Origin: an uncultured Flavobacteriaceae bacterium
Lineage (GTDB): Bacteria; Bacteroidota; Bacteroidia; Flavobacteriales; Flavobacteriaceae
Reading direction: 5' to 3'
Assembly: GCA_947497145.1 (NCBI GenBank)
Contig: CANMFQ010000005.1
Location: 211,345 to 275,344, forward strand
DNA length: 64,000 nucleotides
Positions 24,349-33,489 of this stretch are shown piece after piece (the stretch's first letter is position 1; every line of letters starts with the position of its first letter). The notes below the pieces were generated by a model. That model was not told the DNA's origin and ran no database searches. It saw only the letters and a list, made by a program, of their open reading frames with translations. The translations under genes and the position numbers were made by a program.

Positions 24349-25626
24349 ATGAAAACTAAAAATATGTTTTTGAACAATACACTGCTAGTGCTGCTAGGCA
24401 TTGTCATTTCTCAAACTTCATTTGGAAACACGGTACAACACAACGATAGTACCGCAAAAAAGAAAGTAGTCTTTATTCTTGTAGATGGGATAGCTGCTGA
24501 TATGCTTGAAAAAGCAAAAACCCCCAATTTGGATGCTATTGCCACCGTAGGACACTATTCAAAAGCCTATGTAGGAGGTAAAAAAGCAGGGTATTCTGAA
24601 ACACCTACAATTTCAGCCGTAGGTTACAATAGCATGCTTACTGGTACTTGGGCAAATAAACATAATGTATGGGGCAATAGCATAAAGAATCCTAATTACA
24701 ACTACCCTACTATTTTCCGAATTCTAAAAGACAATCACCCCCAAAAGCAAACAGCCATTTTTTCTACATGGCTAGATAACCGCACCAAACTTATCGGTGA
24801 AGATCTTGCGGCAACAGATCATATTAAAATGGATTATGCCTTTGACGGATTTGAACTTGATACCATTAACTTTCCGCATGACAAACAACGACAGTACATT
24901 AAAAATATAGATGAAAAAGTAGCACAGGAAGCTGCCCGCTATATTAAAGAAGAAGGGCCAGACCTTTCGTGGGTATACCTAGAATTTTCAGATGATATGG
25001 GGCATGGTTTTGGTGACAGTCCACAACTCTATAACGCCATTGAATTTGAAGATGCGCTAGTAGGCAACATATGGAAAGCTGTTGTAGAAAGAGAAAAAAC
25101 CTTCAACGAAGAGTGGTTGGTCATTATCACCACCGATCACGGTAGATCATCAGAAGACGGCAAAGGTCATGGAGGACAATCTGACCGAGAAAGAAGCACT
25201 TGGATTGTTACCAACGCCAAAAACACAAATAGTTATTTTAAAACGCAAACTCCAGCAATCATTGACATCATGCCTACCATACAACGCTTTATGCATTTAA
25301 ACATCCCTACACATGTTGGTTATGAAATAGATGGTATTCCATTCATTGGCAAAGTAGACGTTGCCAATTTAGAGGCTACTAAAACTCCAAACAAGCAGCT
25401 AAAACTCCGTTGGAAATGCATCTCAAATCCAACAAAAAAAGCCACTGTTCTTATCTCACCCACAAACAACCACGCAAAAGGAGGTGTTGATAAGTACACT
25501 GCTGTAGGAGAAGTTACCATAGGTGATGAAGAATTCATTGTTCCAACAGTTACAAAATCAAATCTTTATAAAATTGTCCTAAAAGCACAAAACAACACCA
25601 TAAATACATGGATGTTAAAAAACTAA
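24349..25626 (+). CDS. Alkaline phosphatase family protein (type I phosphodiesterase/nucleotide pyrophosphatase)
   Basis: This 425-residue exported metalloenzyme has a signal peptide ending near SQTSFGN. Metal and catalytic motifs of the superfamily are visible: FILVDGIAADML (about 40-51), SETPTISAVGYNSMLTG with the likely nucleophile, EFSDDMGHGFGDS (about 215-227), ITTDHGRS (about 262) and GKGHGG. It probably hydrolyses a phosphomono- or diester in the periplasm or at the surface. A short C-terminal beta domain follows residue 340. It is the first gene of an operon with SusC and SusD partners and is probably under TetR control. Confidence 0.9.
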   Translation: MKTKNMFLNNTLLVLLGIVISQTSFGNTVQHNDSTAKKKVVFILVDGIAADMLEKAKTPNLDAIATVGHYSKAYVGGKKAGYSETPTISAVGYNSMLTGTWANKHNVWGNSIKNPNYNYPTIFRILKDNHPQKQTAIFSTWLDNRTKLIGEDLAATDHIKMDYAFDGFELDTINFPHDKQRQYIKNIDEKVAQEAARYIKEEGPDLSWVYLEFSDDMGHGFGDSPQLYNAIEFEDALVGNIWKAVVEREKTFNEEWLVIITTDHGRSSEDGKGHGGQSDRERSTWIVTNAKNTNSYFKTQTPAIIDIMPTIQRFMHLNIPTHVGYEIDGIPFIGKVDVANLEATKTPNKQLKLRWKCISNPTKKATVLISPTNNHAKGGVDKYTAVGEVTIGDEEFIVPTVTKSNLYKIVLKAQNNTINTWMLKN

Positions 25627-25653
25627 AAATCAACAAACAAAACAGCATAAAAA

Positions 25654-28600
25654 ATGAAAGCAATAATTAATTTCTTTGTAATCTGCCTGGTAGTATTTAC
25701 CACCTATTCGCAAGAAACCATTTCAGGTGTGGTGCAAGACAATACAGGTGTACCTTTGGCTGGTGTAACGGTTTTAATAGAAAACACCGCACAAGGAACC
25801 GCCACCGATTTTGATGGTAATTTCACCATTGAAGCTCAAATAGGAGACGAAATAGTATTCTCATATATTGGTTTTAAGACAGCGCATATTACCATAACCA
25901 ACCAAAAGACCATCAACCTAACCATGGTTGAAGATTCTGAACAATTGAGTGAGGTTGTAGTTACCGCTCTGGGGATAAAAAAAGAAAAGAAAGCCTTAGG
26001 CTACGCATCACAAGAGGTGGCTGGTAATCTGCTAGAAAAAACGAAAGAACCCACGGTTTTTGGAAACCTCACGGGTAGAGTCGCAGGCTTAGAGGTAAAC
26101 AATTCTACCGACCTATTTCAAGATCCTAAAATTGTATTGAGAGGAAGAACAAACAAAACCCTAATCGTCATTGACGGTATTCCTGTTGATGGTAGTGAAT
26201 CTGGCAATACGGATTATTTTAAGGTATTGGGTGATGATGTAGCACAGGTAAACGTATTAAAAGGCACCACTGCTTCGGCACTTTATGGCGCAAGAGGAAG
26301 AAACGGTGCTATCATGATTACCACCAAAAAAGGAAAGAGTGGAAAAATAAATGTAGCGTTGAACGTTTCTACCATGTATCAGCCCTCATTTATTAGATCT
26401 CCAAAAGTTCAAACTGTTTACGGCAACGGCAATCAAGGTAACTACGCCTATATTGATGGCTCTGGATCTGGAACAGAAGGTGGCGGATGGATTTGGGGAC
26501 CAAGAGTAGACCAAAAAGATCCTAGTACCCCCAGCGGTCTTTTTGAAACAACCCAGTACAATAGCCCTACTGACCCTGTTACTGGTGAACTTATCCCTAT
26601 ACCCTTTACCTCTCGCGGAAAAGATAATATTAAAAACTTTTTCCGTACCGGATACATACGATCAGTTAATGCAAGTGCAGACTGGGGTTCTGACAAAAGC
26701 ACTTTTAGAGTATCGCTATCAAACGTGTACCAACAAGGTATTGTGCCCAATACAGACCTAAATAATGTTTCTTTTTCGCTGGCTGGATCTATGAAACCTG
26801 CCGACAACGTAAACATCAGCGGATCAATGACCTACAACAAGCAGTTTACTGAAAATTTTCCTGAAATTGGCTATGGACCAACCAACTACCTGTATAACCT
26901 TGTACTTTGGACAGGGGTAGATGTTGATGTACGTGATTTAAAAAACTACTGGCGTGAAGGGCAAGAAGGGTTTCAACAAAGACACTTCAATATATCGTAT
27001 TACAACAACCCCTATTTTCAAGCATACGAGTATCAAAGAGGATACGATAAGGATAATATTTACGGAAACCTCAGCCTTGCTTATGAGGTTGTACCCAACT
27101 TAACCCTCAAAGCCCGTAGTGGTATTAATGTGTGGAGTCTTTACCGAACCTTTAAAGAACCTAAAAGTTATATCGGCTATGGTTCAAAATCACAAGGTAA
27201 TTTTGAACAACGAGATGCCAACCTATTTGATATTACTTCAGATTTAGGACTCCGCTATGAAACCAAATTTTCTGAGAATTTTAGCTTAGAAACTGAAGCA
27301 GCTTATGCCCACTACTTTAAAAAGCAAATCTATAATTCCATCAGTACCGATGGCTTAACCATACCCGGTTTTTACAATGTTTCCAACAATTTAGGTAGCA
27401 CCTTGTTTGGCGAAAACAGAGAAGAAAAATCTGCTATTCAAAGTTTCTATGCCTATGCAGACCTTAACTTTTACAATGCTTTTTATTTATCTTTAACAGG
27501 AAGAAATGATAAAATATCAGCACTTCCAAACGGAAACAACTCCTATTTTTATCCCTCAATATCAGGTTCTTTAATTGTATCTGAATTGTTTTCAAAACCA
27601 AGCTGGCTCACCTTTGCTAAACTTCGTGGAGGTTTTAGCCAAGTGAGAGATGGTAATTATAATGACAATTCAAACGGCCCTTACTCATTACTACAGGCCT
27701 ATGGAAGTGGAACCATTTGGAATGGCGTACCGTCTAGTAGTGCATTAAATGTACTTATCAACCCCAATGTAAGAACAGAAATAGATAATACGTGGGAGAT
27801 TGGTGCCGATTTGCGTTTCTTTAATAATCGCTTAGGGATTGATTTAGCCTACTACAACAGGCTCACAGAAGATACTATATTAAAAGTACCTGCTTCAGAT
27901 GCTTCGGGCTATACTTTTCGTTTAGAAAACGGGGGATCTACCAGAACCAAAGGTATAGAAGCCATTATTAATGCTACTCCCTTAAAAACAGAAACTTTTG
28001 AATGGAATACTAGCCTTAATTTATCCCACTACAGAGACTACCAAGTAAGTATTTTTGGTGATGCTGAGCGTACCAAAAATTACGTGCGTGTTGGTGAACG
28101 TACAGATCAAATCTGGGACAATGTATATCAAACCAACAGTGAAGGTGAAGTGGTCTATGAAAATGGTTTTCCTGTATTTGATCCTTTCAAACGTTTTATT
28201 GGTCATGCAGCACCAGACCTTATTTACGGCCTTAACAATACGTTTAAGTACAAGAACTTCTCACTTTCCCTCCTTTTTGATGGTAGATTGGGTGGTTATA
28301 TGTATTCCATTACCAATCAAAAAATGTGGTGGGGCGGCAAGCATCCAGGCACTGTCAATCAGTTTAGAACCGATGCTAACAATGGCGAGAGTACCTATGT
28401 TGGCAATGGTGTTATTGTTACTGATGGTACGGTAACCTATGATGTAAACGGAAACATTACCAGCGATACTCGTACCTACGCGCCCAATACCGAGGCTATT
28501 AATTACATTACTTATAACCAAACTACCTCTGATCGCCAAAACCATAATTATCATTACTATGTTCGTGATTATATCAAATTACGTGAAGTGACACTTACCT

Positions 28601-28776
28601 ATAACTTTGGTAAAGCAACCCTAGACAGATTGCCATTTTCTGATGCAAGCCTCTCTTTTGTAGGCAGAAACCTTTGGCTTTCTTCTACTCTAGAAAATGT
28701 AGATCCTGAATTTAACGATAACCTACAAGCACCTGCAACAAGAAGCCTTGGGTTAAACCTTAATTTAAAATTTTAA
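25654..28776 (+). CDS. SusC/RagA family TonB-linked outer-membrane transporter
   Basis: This is a 1040-residue outer-membrane barrel. The signal peptide (MKAIINFFVICLVVFTTYSQ) is followed by a carboxypeptidase-regulatory domain (ISGVVQDNTGVPLAGVTVLIE, about 23-90), a linker SEVVVTALGIKKEKKALGYA, a plug (about 120-225, VIDGIPVDGSES and GARGRNGAIMITTKKG), then the barrel ending RSLGLNLNLKF. With the SusD lipoprotein 11 bp downstream it forms a nutrient-uptake pair. The co-transcribed phosphodiesterase suggests that the ligand is a phosphorylated compound or the product of its cleavage (inference). Confidence 0.95.
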   Translation: MKAIINFFVICLVVFTTYSQETISGVVQDNTGVPLAGVTVLIENTAQGTATDFDGNFTIEAQIGDEIVFSYIGFKTAHITITNQKTINLTMVEDSEQLSEVVVTALGIKKEKKALGYASQEVAGNLLEKTKEPTVFGNLTGRVAGLEVNNSTDLFQDPKIVLRGRTNKTLIVIDGIPVDGSESGNTDYFKVLGDDVAQVNVLKGTTASALYGARGRNGAIMITTKKGKSGKINVALNVSTMYQPSFIRSPKVQTVYGNGNQGNYAYIDGSGSGTEGGGWIWGPRVDQKDPSTPSGLFETTQYNSPTDPVTGELIPIPFTSRGKDNIKNFFRTGYIRSVNASADWGSDKSTFRVSLSNVYQQGIVPNTDLNNVSFSLAGSMKPADNVNISGSMTYNKQFTENFPEIGYGPTNYLYNLVLWTGVDVDVRDLKNYWREGQEGFQQRHFNISYYNNPYFQAYEYQRGYDKDNIYGNLSLAYEVVPNLTLKARSGINVWSLYRTFKEPKSYIGYGSKSQGNFEQRDANLFDITSDLGLRYETKFSENFSLETEAAYAHYFKKQIYNSISTDGLTIPGFYNVSNNLGSTLFGENREEKSAIQSFYAYADLNFYNAFYLSLTGRNDKISALPNGNNSYFYPSISGSLIVSELFSKPSWLTFAKLRGGFSQVRDGNYNDNSNGPYSLLQAYGSGTIWNGVPSSSALNVLINPNVRTEIDNTWEIGADLRFFNNRLGIDLAYYNRLTEDTILKVPASDASGYTFRLENGGSTRTKGIEAIINATPLKTETFEWNTSLNLSHYRDYQVSIFGDAERTKNYVRVGERTDQIWDNVYQTNSEGEVVYENGFPVFDPFKRFIGHAAPDLIYGLNNTFKYKNFSLSLLFDGRLGGYMYSITNQKMWWGGKHPGTVNQFRTDANNGESTYVGNGVIVTDGTVTYDVNGNITSDTRTYAPNTEAINYITYNQTTSDRQNHNYHYYVRDYIKLREVTLTYNFGKATLDRLPFSDASLSFVGRNLWLSSTLENVDPEFNDNLQAPATRSLGLNLNLKF

Positions 28777-28786
28777 AAGCAACACT

Positions 28787-30256
28787 ATGAAAATCTATAG
28801 CATAAAACCCCTAGTGATTTTACTAACGATACTGTTGGTAGGCTGTTCTGATATTGATGCATTACAAGATGACCCAAACCGCACTGTAAATGCCAATCCT
28901 GAATTACTTTTTACACACCTTCAGATAAAGGCGTTTAGCAGCAACGTAAGCCTAAGTGCTGCCCTCGCCAACAGACAGCTTACTAATGTTGATGGCGCTA
29001 GCCAATACCAATACTACACCTGGCAACGAGGTAATTTTAATGCTTATGACAACCTCAAACAAGCCAATGAAATGACTAAAGAGGCCAACAGAACTAATCA
29101 AGATGTATATCGCATTTTGGCCAATTTCTTCAAATCTTATTTCATTGTTGAAATAAGTCAGCAATTTGGTGATGTGCCTTATACTGAAGCTGCTAAGCTT
29201 ACAGAAGGCATTAACCAACCCGTATATGACACCCAAGAAAGTATCTATTTGCAAGTTTTAGAAGATTTAAAAATGGCATCTTCAGAATTGGCTGTAACTA
29301 ATGAAACGATTTCTGGTGATATTATTTATGGAGGTGATAAATTAAAATGGCGTAAACTCATAAATTCATATGCACTACGGGTCCTTATGAGCCTGTCTAC
29401 AAAAGAAGGGCAATCAACAATTGATGTAGCAGAGCGGTTTGGCGCTATTGTTAATAATCCTTCCCAATTCCCCATATTTGAATCTAATGAAGACGCTGGG
29501 TTTATTAATTATGTTGATACCGATAAAAACCGGTATCCTTTAAACAGAAACAACAGTCTTCAAACCGCCTATTATATGGAGAAAACATTTGTGGATGAAT
29601 TAATAAACTTAAGAGACCCTCGCTTATTTGCTTTTGCAGAACGTACTCCTAACGGTGTAGCAAATGGCTTAGCAGAAGATGATTTTAATGCCTATGGCGG
29701 ACTATTAGGAAGTGCCCCTTTCAGTGACTTGGCAGTGCCTGCAACAGAAGGTAATGCATCTCGTATCAAACCCCGATATTACGAAGACCCCATTAATGAA
29801 CAAGGGGTACTCATGGGGTATGCAGAGTTGCAATTCATTTTGGCAGAAGCAGCAGAACGCGGGTGGATTTCTGGAGAAGTAGCCCCATTTTACGAAGCAG
29901 GCATCACTGCATCAATGAACTATTATGGTATTGAAGACGAAGCAAGCATCAATACATACCTTAATCAATCAGGTGTAAAACTTACAGGTACAAATACCAT
30001 TGCACAAATCATGACGCAAAAGCACATTGCCCTATTCTTAAACACAGGGTGGCAAATTTTCTATGAGCAAAGACGTACAGGATTCCCTGTTTACGATACT
30101 TCAGGTGGTGGCACCGGCAATGGCGGAAGAATTCCGAAACGTTTTATGTATCCTGAATCTGAAATAAACAATAATAATACAAATCTGGAAGCTGCAATTT
30201 CCAGACAATATCCAGCAGGCGATGATGTAAACGCTGCGATGTGGTTAATTAATTAA
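28787..30256 (+). CDS. SusD/RagB-like lipoprotein (SusD-like_2 type)
   Basis: This is a 489-residue surface lipoprotein with lipobox LVGC near Cys19 and the opening SDIDALQDDPNRTVNANPELLF, typical of the SusD-like_2 branch. Helical TPR-like repeats run through the middle (LKWRKLINSYALRVLMSLS near 186-204). The C-terminal part has GYAELQFILAEAAERG and RIPKRFMYPESE. It caps the SusC barrel encoded immediately upstream and binds the substrate. A strong terminator follows about 60 bp downstream. Confidence 0.94.
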   Translation: MKIYSIKPLVILLTILLVGCSDIDALQDDPNRTVNANPELLFTHLQIKAFSSNVSLSAALANRQLTNVDGASQYQYYTWQRGNFNAYDNLKQANEMTKEANRTNQDVYRILANFFKSYFIVEISQQFGDVPYTEAAKLTEGINQPVYDTQESIYLQVLEDLKMASSELAVTNETISGDIIYGGDKLKWRKLINSYALRVLMSLSTKEGQSTIDVAERFGAIVNNPSQFPIFESNEDAGFINYVDTDKNRYPLNRNNSLQTAYYMEKTFVDELINLRDPRLFAFAERTPNGVANGLAEDDFNAYGGLLGSAPFSDLAVPATEGNASRIKPRYYEDPINEQGVLMGYAELQFILAEAAERGWISGEVAPFYEAGITASMNYYGIEDEASINTYLNQSGVKLTGTNTIAQIMTQKHIALFLNTGWQIFYEQRRTGFPVYDTSGGGTGNGGRIPKRFMYPESEINNNNTNLEAAISRQYPAGDDVNAAMWLIN

Positions 30257-30318
30257 ACTCACTTTATGTAATCAACTATTGCCCTGCAATTAAAATGGGT
30301 TTTAAAATAATGTGATTT

Positions 30319-30351
30319 GGGTTAGTGCTTTTGGGTACTAACCCTTTTTTT
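30319..30351 (+). terminator. Intrinsic terminator of the phosphodiesterase-SusCD operon
   Basis: GGGTTAGT (30319-30326) pairs with ACTAACCC (30337-30344), followed by seven T. It lies 63 bp after the SusD stop. Confidence 0.88.
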
Positions 30352-30472
30352 ATGCCAAATTTCCATCTGTAGCAGCTATAACAATATGTTAAAAAAAATA
30401 CAAAATTTTAAATAACTGTAACGATGCTATTTTTCGCAAGTCATTAAGGCACATCAATCATCAATCGAAAAC

Positions 30473-33124
30473 ATGAAAATCTATATACTTACGGTATGTG
30501 CAATACTCCTTGCGCATACCGTTCTTTTATCACAAGACAGTACTGACGTTGTGATAAAAAGAAGCTACACCACCACGTTTTTAAACAAAACAGCCGCACC
30601 AGATATAGATGGTTTACTTGATGATCCTGCTTGGAACATTGTTGCATGGGAAAGTGACTTTATAGAAAGCCGCCCCGATGAGAATACAGCACCTGATCAT
30701 CAAACAAAATTTAAAATTGTGTATGACCAAAAGTTCTTGTACGTAGGTATACGTGCTTATGACAGCGAGCCTGATAAAATTGAAATGCGTCTTTCTAGGC
30801 GCGATGGTTTTACAGGTGACTGGGTAGGTTTATTTATTGACAGTTACCATGACAAGCGTTCTGCCTTTGGTTTTGTAACCACCGCCGCAGGTGTTAAAGG
30901 CGATGTTTTTGAATCTAATAATGGCAACAATGAAGATGAAAGTTGGAATCCTATTTGGTATACCAAATCAAATACCGACAAAGAAGGGTATACTGTTGAA
31001 ATGAAAATTCCACTGAGTCAACTGAAATTTGGAAATTCAAAAGAACAAATATGGGGACTCCAAGTCATGCGTCAATATTTTCGCTCCGAGGAACGTTCTG
31101 TTTGGCAGCGCATTAAACAAGATACTCCAGGTTTTGTAAGTGAGTTTGGTGTACTCAACGGATTAATGAATCTTACACCTCAAAAACAATTAGAAATTCA
31201 ACCCTATACGGTAGCTAAACTAGAAACCTATGAAGCCGAAGCAGGAAACCCTTTTCGTGATGGCAGTGATAGTGAAATAACGGGTGGACTTGATGCCAAA
31301 ATAGGAATCACCAATGATTTAACCTTAGATTTAACGGTAAACCCAGATTTTGGTCAAGTAGAAGCTGACCCTTCAGCCATTGCTCTTGATGGGTTTCAAA
31401 TATTTTTTGAAGAACAACGTCCGTTCTTTGTTGAAAACAAAAATATTTTTGATTACCAAATAAGTAACTCGGAGGCAGGTAATACCTTTCGCTCAGACAA
31501 TCTTTTTTATTCAAGACGCATAGGTAGAAGCCCCCAAGGCTACCCAGAAACCACGGATGGTGAATTCGTAGATCAGCCAGAAAATACAGCTATTTTAGGA
31601 GCAGCCAAGTTCAGCGGAAAAACCAAAAATGGATGGTCGATAGGTGTTTTAGAAAGCGTGACCGCAAAAAAATATGCGACTATAGCTAGCGATGACACAC
31701 AACGAAAAGAGGTTGTTGAACCCTTGACCAACTATTTTGTAGGCAGAGTACAAAAAGATTTTAACGACAGTAATACCTTCATTGGCGGAATTTTTACCGC
31801 AACAAGCCGCAACAAACTCACCCCTGAACTTGATTTTTTACATCATTCTGCCTTTACTGGAGGGGTAGATCTAAAACACCAATGGAACGACCGCGACTGG
31901 TATGTAGGAGGCAATTTTATAATTAGTCGTGTAAATGGCAGTAACCAAGCCATCACCAACACGCAGCAGTCTATAACACATCTTTTTCAACGTACAGGAG
32001 CTAGCCATATAACTGTTGATGAAAAACGAACCTCACTTACAGGTACCGGAGGAAATTTACAACTAGGAAAAGTTGGCAATGGGCATTGGAAATTTGAAAC
32101 TGGAGCTACCTGGCGTTCTCCAGAATTAGAACTTAATGATGTAGGCTTTCAACGGCAGGCAGATGATATACGTCACTATACATGGGTGGGATATCAAACA
32201 CTAAAACCTACCAGCACGTTTAGACAAGTAGGTATCAATTACAACCATTGGAGTGTTTGGGATTTTGGCGGAAACAATAACAGCATCCGATTCAATACCA
32301 ATAGCTGGCAAAATTGGGCAAATAACTGGTTTACCAATATTGGCTTTAATTATGAACCTAAGCAATATTCAAATTTTGCCCTGAGAGGAGGGCCAAGATT
32401 ACGAATGGCACCTGAAATAGGTTTTTTTAACGGGTATAATACCGACCGAAGAAAAAAAGTACAGTTCAATGCCTTTCATGGGGGCAATAAAGGCACTGAC
32501 AACTCTTATAGTTCTTACTTCGTAGACTTTGGCATCACCTACCGACCCCTTAATGCCCTAAGTATCTCAGCAAACCCGGAGTATAATATTTACAAAAACA
32601 AATTGCAATACATAGCTAATATCAACAACAATGATAAAACCACTTATCTCAATGGTACTGTAGACCAAAGAACCTTGAGCATGTCTCTTCGTTTAAATTA
32701 CACCATTAATCCTAACCTAACCATTCAATATTGGGGGCAACCATTTGTTTCCAGAGGAAGGTATTCAGCCTTTAAAGAAGTTACAAATCCTATTGGACAG
32801 CACTTCGTTGACAGAATTTTTCGCTACACAGCTCAACAAGTTTCATTTGCAAACAACGTGTACTCGGTAGACACAAATTTAGATAAGATAAGCGATTTCA
32901 CTTTTGACAATCCTGATTTTTCATTTGTTCAGTTCCGCTCCAATCTTGTTGTTCGTTGGGAATATATTCCTGGTTCAGAAATTTTTCTGGTCTGGTCACA
33001 AGATTTAGCACAATCTGGCAACCCACAGAATGCACTTTTTAACGACTTAGGTGACCATATTTTCAATACTGAAAAACCACAAAATATCTTTTTAATAAAG
33101 GCAACCTATCGGTTTGTACTATAA
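30473..33124 (+). CDS. CBM9-like/DUF5916 outer-membrane protein
   Basis: This is an 883-residue protein with a signal peptide (cleavage near TVLLSQDS). The N-terminal carbohydrate-binding family 9-like domain (about 35-220) reads APDIDGLLDDPAWNIVAWES, FLYVGIRAYDSEPDKI and GYTVEMKIPLSQLKFG. The remainder (about 235-883) is DUF5916, with NPDFGQVEADPSAIALDGFQIFFEEQRPFFVEN as its hallmark and alternating beta strands to an aromatic C-terminus that suggest an outer-membrane barrel. It has its own gap on each side. Sugar or polymer binding at the surface is inferred, but the ligand is unknown. Confidence 0.88.
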   Translation: MKIYILTVCAILLAHTVLLSQDSTDVVIKRSYTTTFLNKTAAPDIDGLLDDPAWNIVAWESDFIESRPDENTAPDHQTKFKIVYDQKFLYVGIRAYDSEPDKIEMRLSRRDGFTGDWVGLFIDSYHDKRSAFGFVTTAAGVKGDVFESNNGNNEDESWNPIWYTKSNTDKEGYTVEMKIPLSQLKFGNSKEQIWGLQVMRQYFRSEERSVWQRIKQDTPGFVSEFGVLNGLMNLTPQKQLEIQPYTVAKLETYEAEAGNPFRDGSDSEITGGLDAKIGITNDLTLDLTVNPDFGQVEADPSAIALDGFQIFFEEQRPFFVENKNIFDYQISNSEAGNTFRSDNLFYSRRIGRSPQGYPETTDGEFVDQPENTAILGAAKFSGKTKNGWSIGVLESVTAKKYATIASDDTQRKEVVEPLTNYFVGRVQKDFNDSNTFIGGIFTATSRNKLTPELDFLHHSAFTGGVDLKHQWNDRDWYVGGNFIISRVNGSNQAITNTQQSITHLFQRTGASHITVDEKRTSLTGTGGNLQLGKVGNGHWKFETGATWRSPELELNDVGFQRQADDIRHYTWVGYQTLKPTSTFRQVGINYNHWSVWDFGGNNNSIRFNTNSWQNWANNWFTNIGFNYEPKQYSNFALRGGPRLRMAPEIGFFNGYNTDRRKKVQFNAFHGGNKGTDNSYSSYFVDFGITYRPLNALSISANPEYNIYKNKLQYIANINNNDKTTYLNGTVDQRTLSMSLRLNYTINPNLTIQYWGQPFVSRGRYSAFKEVTNPIGQHFVDRIFRYTAQQVSFANNVYSVDTNLDKISDFTFDNPDFSFVQFRSNLVVRWEYIPGSEIFLVWSQDLAQSGNPQNALFNDLGDHIFNTEKPQNIFLIKATYRFVL

Positions 33125-33489
33125 TTTGGTTTGTAAAATTCAAAATCCATCTAGCTTCAATAATCCCATCATTGGTTTATCGTATCCCGTATTAGTATTC
33201 TGTTACCGCATAAAATTTACGTACAGTGCTACAATAAACTGAAAGAGTGTTTTTTATGGATGTTGGTCTTTAAAATTTCTTGTTTTACAAAATTTCTAGA
33301 TTTTGAAAAGACAAAAACATCCTAAATTAAAAAACCCTTCAAACACTAATTATTGAGTTCATATTGTTTCCAGAAATTATTTTTTTATATATTTAGATTT
33401 AAACTTGTGTATCCACTCATAATCATACAGGTTATCAACTTATTACGCACCATACAAATACACATTACCTATTTAACTTAATAGACTAA
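33125..33489. other. 365-bp AT-rich intergenic region
   Basis: No gene, terminator or repeat can be supported. The sequence is very AT-rich up to the TonB receptor start at 33490, and no clean TAnnTTTG element was found. Confidence 0.4.

Noticed and set aside
26448-26816. 122-residue minus-strand ORF inside the SusC gene
   Set aside because: It lies antisense to a well-conserved SusC plug/barrel region and has no recognisable family.
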